A stretch of DNA of 7,391 bases. Source: an uncultured Ruminococcus sp. GTDB lineage: Bacteria > Bacillota > Clostridia > Oscillospirales > Ruminococcaceae. Below are positions 6,542-7,391 of this stretch, piece by piece (the stretch's first letter is position 1; each line of letters starts with the position of its first letter). The notes under the pieces were generated by a model that saw nothing but the letters and a program-made list of their open reading frames with translations, had not been told where the DNA came from and searched no databases. The stretch lies in NCBI GenBank assembly GCA_945835085.1, contig CAMAIG010000072.1, positions 1-7,391 of the forward strand, given 5' to 3'. The translations under genes and the position numbers were made by a program.

Positions 6542-7171
6542 TCAGCGTTTAAAATAGTCTTTGATCTTCTTTATCAGCTCAATGATATAGAGCCTTGCTT
6601 CAAAATCGCAGCTGTCCGTGAGCATTATGAGATCCTCTTCCGTAAGCTCACCGCCGTATTTTTCCATGATCTCCTCGTCACTTACGCCTGCACAGGGAAT
6701 GCACAGGGGAGGGTACATCACGCACCACCAGTTTTTGCCCTCGCCGCTGCCTATCTTCACCCTGAGAGCAGTATATTTCCCCGCAGGCACGGTGAAACCG
6801 TCATACACACGGGTATCAAAATCTATCTGTTCCATTTCGCAATAGGCTCTGTAGGGGGAGTTGTTTTCGGCAAGTACCCTGTCAGCCACCGCCTTTATCT
6901 GCTCCATGTTTTCCGAAAGGGCGGCTTCTGCTTCCTTGGCGGAGGAATAGGGCTCAAACAGCTCCTCAGAACAGGCAAGGATACCGTCACGGACCTTTAG
7001 CTTCAGCTCCTGATCCTCGGGAGAGTCAGAATTTGCAAGAATATGGAGCCTTACAACAGTTTCCCGGATATGCTCATGGGCTTCAAAGGCAGTGATTAGT
7101 CCGCTTGCCGCTAAGGAAAATGCCATAACTGCTGCTATTGCACCTGTTTTTGTGAATATGTAACGCTTCAT
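6542..7171 (-). CDS. spoIIR: stage II sporulation protein R
   Basis: A 209-residue secreted or membrane-anchored protein. In the spore-former pathway SpoIIR is made in the forespore and exported into the intermembrane space, where it triggers the protease SpoIIGA to cleave pro-sigma-E in the mother cell. Residues 9-29 are a signal or anchor helix after a basic N-terminus (MKRYIFTK). The family hallmarks follow: RLHILANSDSPEDQELKLKV (41-60) and GKNWWCVMYPPLC (145-157). The length is close to the roughly 220 residues usual for the family, and the gene looks intact. Its start is supported by AAGGA (minus strand, plus positions 7180-7184) eight bases upstream of ATG. In Bacillus the gene is read by sigma-F; I could not find a convincing sigma-F promoter here. 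It is divergent from the tRNA gene and convergent with the GGDEF-EAL gene, so it is probably transcribed alone. Confidence 0.95.
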   Translation of the reverse strand: MKRYIFTKTGAIAAVMAFSLAASGLITAFEAHEHIRETVVRLHILANSDSPEDQELKLKVRDGILACSEELFEPYSSAKEAEAALSENMEQIKAVADRVLAENNSPYRAYCEMEQIDFDTRVYDGFTVPAGKYTALRVKIGSGEGKNWWCVMYPPLCIPCAGVSDEEIMEKYGGELTEEDLIMLTDSCDFEARLYIIELIKKIKDYFKR

Positions 7172-7255
7172 ATTATCGTTCCTTTCATGATTTAATTCGA
7201 TTCGATAATATGATTGACGGTTTATGGCATAATAATCACGTCAAAGAAAAAAATA

Positions 7256-7284
7256 AGCATATTTTTTGAAAAAACACTTGACAA
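7256..7284 (-). promoter_or_regulatory. weak sigma-A-like promoter candidate facing spoIIR
   Basis: On the minus strand TTGTCA (plus 7279-7284) and TATGCT (plus 7256-7261) are separated by 17 bases. The boxes have one and two mismatches to consensus. The -35 box overlaps the -35 box of the tRNA promoter on the other strand, because TTGACA followed by A reads as TTGTCA in reverse. It could give low-level transcription of spoIIR, but it may be chance. Confidence 0.25.
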
Positions 7285-7306
7285 ATATTTTCGGCTGTGA
7301 TATAAT
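7278..7306 (+). promoter_or_regulatory. consensus promoter of tRNA-Arg
   Basis: TTGACA (7278-7283) and TATAAT (7301-7306) are exact consensus boxes 17 bases apart, with TGA (7298-7300) making an extended -10. The predicted start near 7313 is about 13 bases before the mature tRNA 5' end, as is normal for a strongly expressed stable-RNA gene. Confidence 0.9.
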
Positions 7307-7325
7307 AATAAAGCTGATTGAAAAT

Positions 7326-7391
7326 GCGTTGCTAGCTCAGCTGGATAGAGTGACTGGCTACGAACCAGTAGGTCAGGGGTTCGAGTCCCTT
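7326..7391 (+). tRNA. tRNA-Arg (anticodon ACG), 3' end outside the window
   Basis: The 5' acceptor strand GCGTTGC (7326-7332) is followed by TA, a D arm with GCTC (7335-7338) pairing GAGT (7348-7351), and an anticodon stem ACTGG (7353-7357) with CCAGT (7365-7369). The loop CTACGAA gives anticodon ACG (7360-7362), which after A-to-I editing reads CGU, CGC and CGA arginine codons. The T arm AGGGG-TTCGAGT-CCCTT (7375-7391) is complete. The 3' acceptor strand, discriminator base and any encoded CCA are missing because the window ends. Confidence 0.95.

Noticed and set aside
6356..7000. A 214-codon plus-strand frame crossing the GGDEF-EAL 3' end, the hairpin and spoIIR
   Set aside because: It runs through two well-supported genes and the hairpin between them; the peptide has no recognisable features.

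Overview
The window looks like chromosomal core DNA from an anaerobic, endospore-forming clostridium, most likely Ruminococcus or a relative in the Oscillospiraceae. The clues are a spoIIR sporulation gene, Gram-positive-style AGGAGG-like ribosome binding sites, near-consensus housekeeping promoters with 17-bp spacers, and multidomain c-di-GMP proteins of the kind common in gut clostridia. The genus is an inference from gene style. No mobile element, CRISPR array or phage gene was seen.

Layout. (1) 1-44 may hold the last codons of an upstream gene. (2) 87-1406 encodes a polytopic membrane protein with a C-terminal HD-GYP domain, a predicted c-di-GMP phosphodiesterase, closed by a hairpin terminator at 1438-1480. 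(3) A consensus promoter (TTGACA-17-TATAAT, 1484-1512) starts a tight three-gene operon: an MreB/Mbl-type actin homologue (1547-2560), a 133-residue protein made of two CBS domains (2583-2984), and a DEDDh 3'-5' exonuclease with a C-terminal CxxC/CxxH zinc-finger-like module that starts with TTG (2988-3887). (4) A separate promoter (3918-3946) serves a large membrane sensor protein with a Cache-like extracytoplasmic region, HAMP, GGDEF and EAL (4003-6504). (5) A perfect 13-bp hairpin (6511-6541) separates it from convergent spoIIR (7171-6542, minus strand). (6) A consensus promoter (7278-7306) drives a tRNA-Arg(ACG) that is cut off by the window end.

How the parts may work together. Two membrane proteins of cyclic-di-GMP turnover bracket the operon. 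The HD-GYP domain has all the metal and signature residues I looked for. The EAL domain also looks catalytically complete, whereas the GGDEF domain reads SGDEF, has Thr in place of the guanine-contacting Asn, and lacks the RxxD inhibitory site. The second protein may therefore act mainly as a phosphodiesterase with a modified GGDEF domain. The middle operon couples a cytoskeletal ATPase to a nucleotide-sensing-type CBS protein and a nuclease, without mreC or mreD. That is an uncommon grouping and the best candidate here for an undescribed functional module, but a shared function is inferred only from gene order and co-transcription signals.
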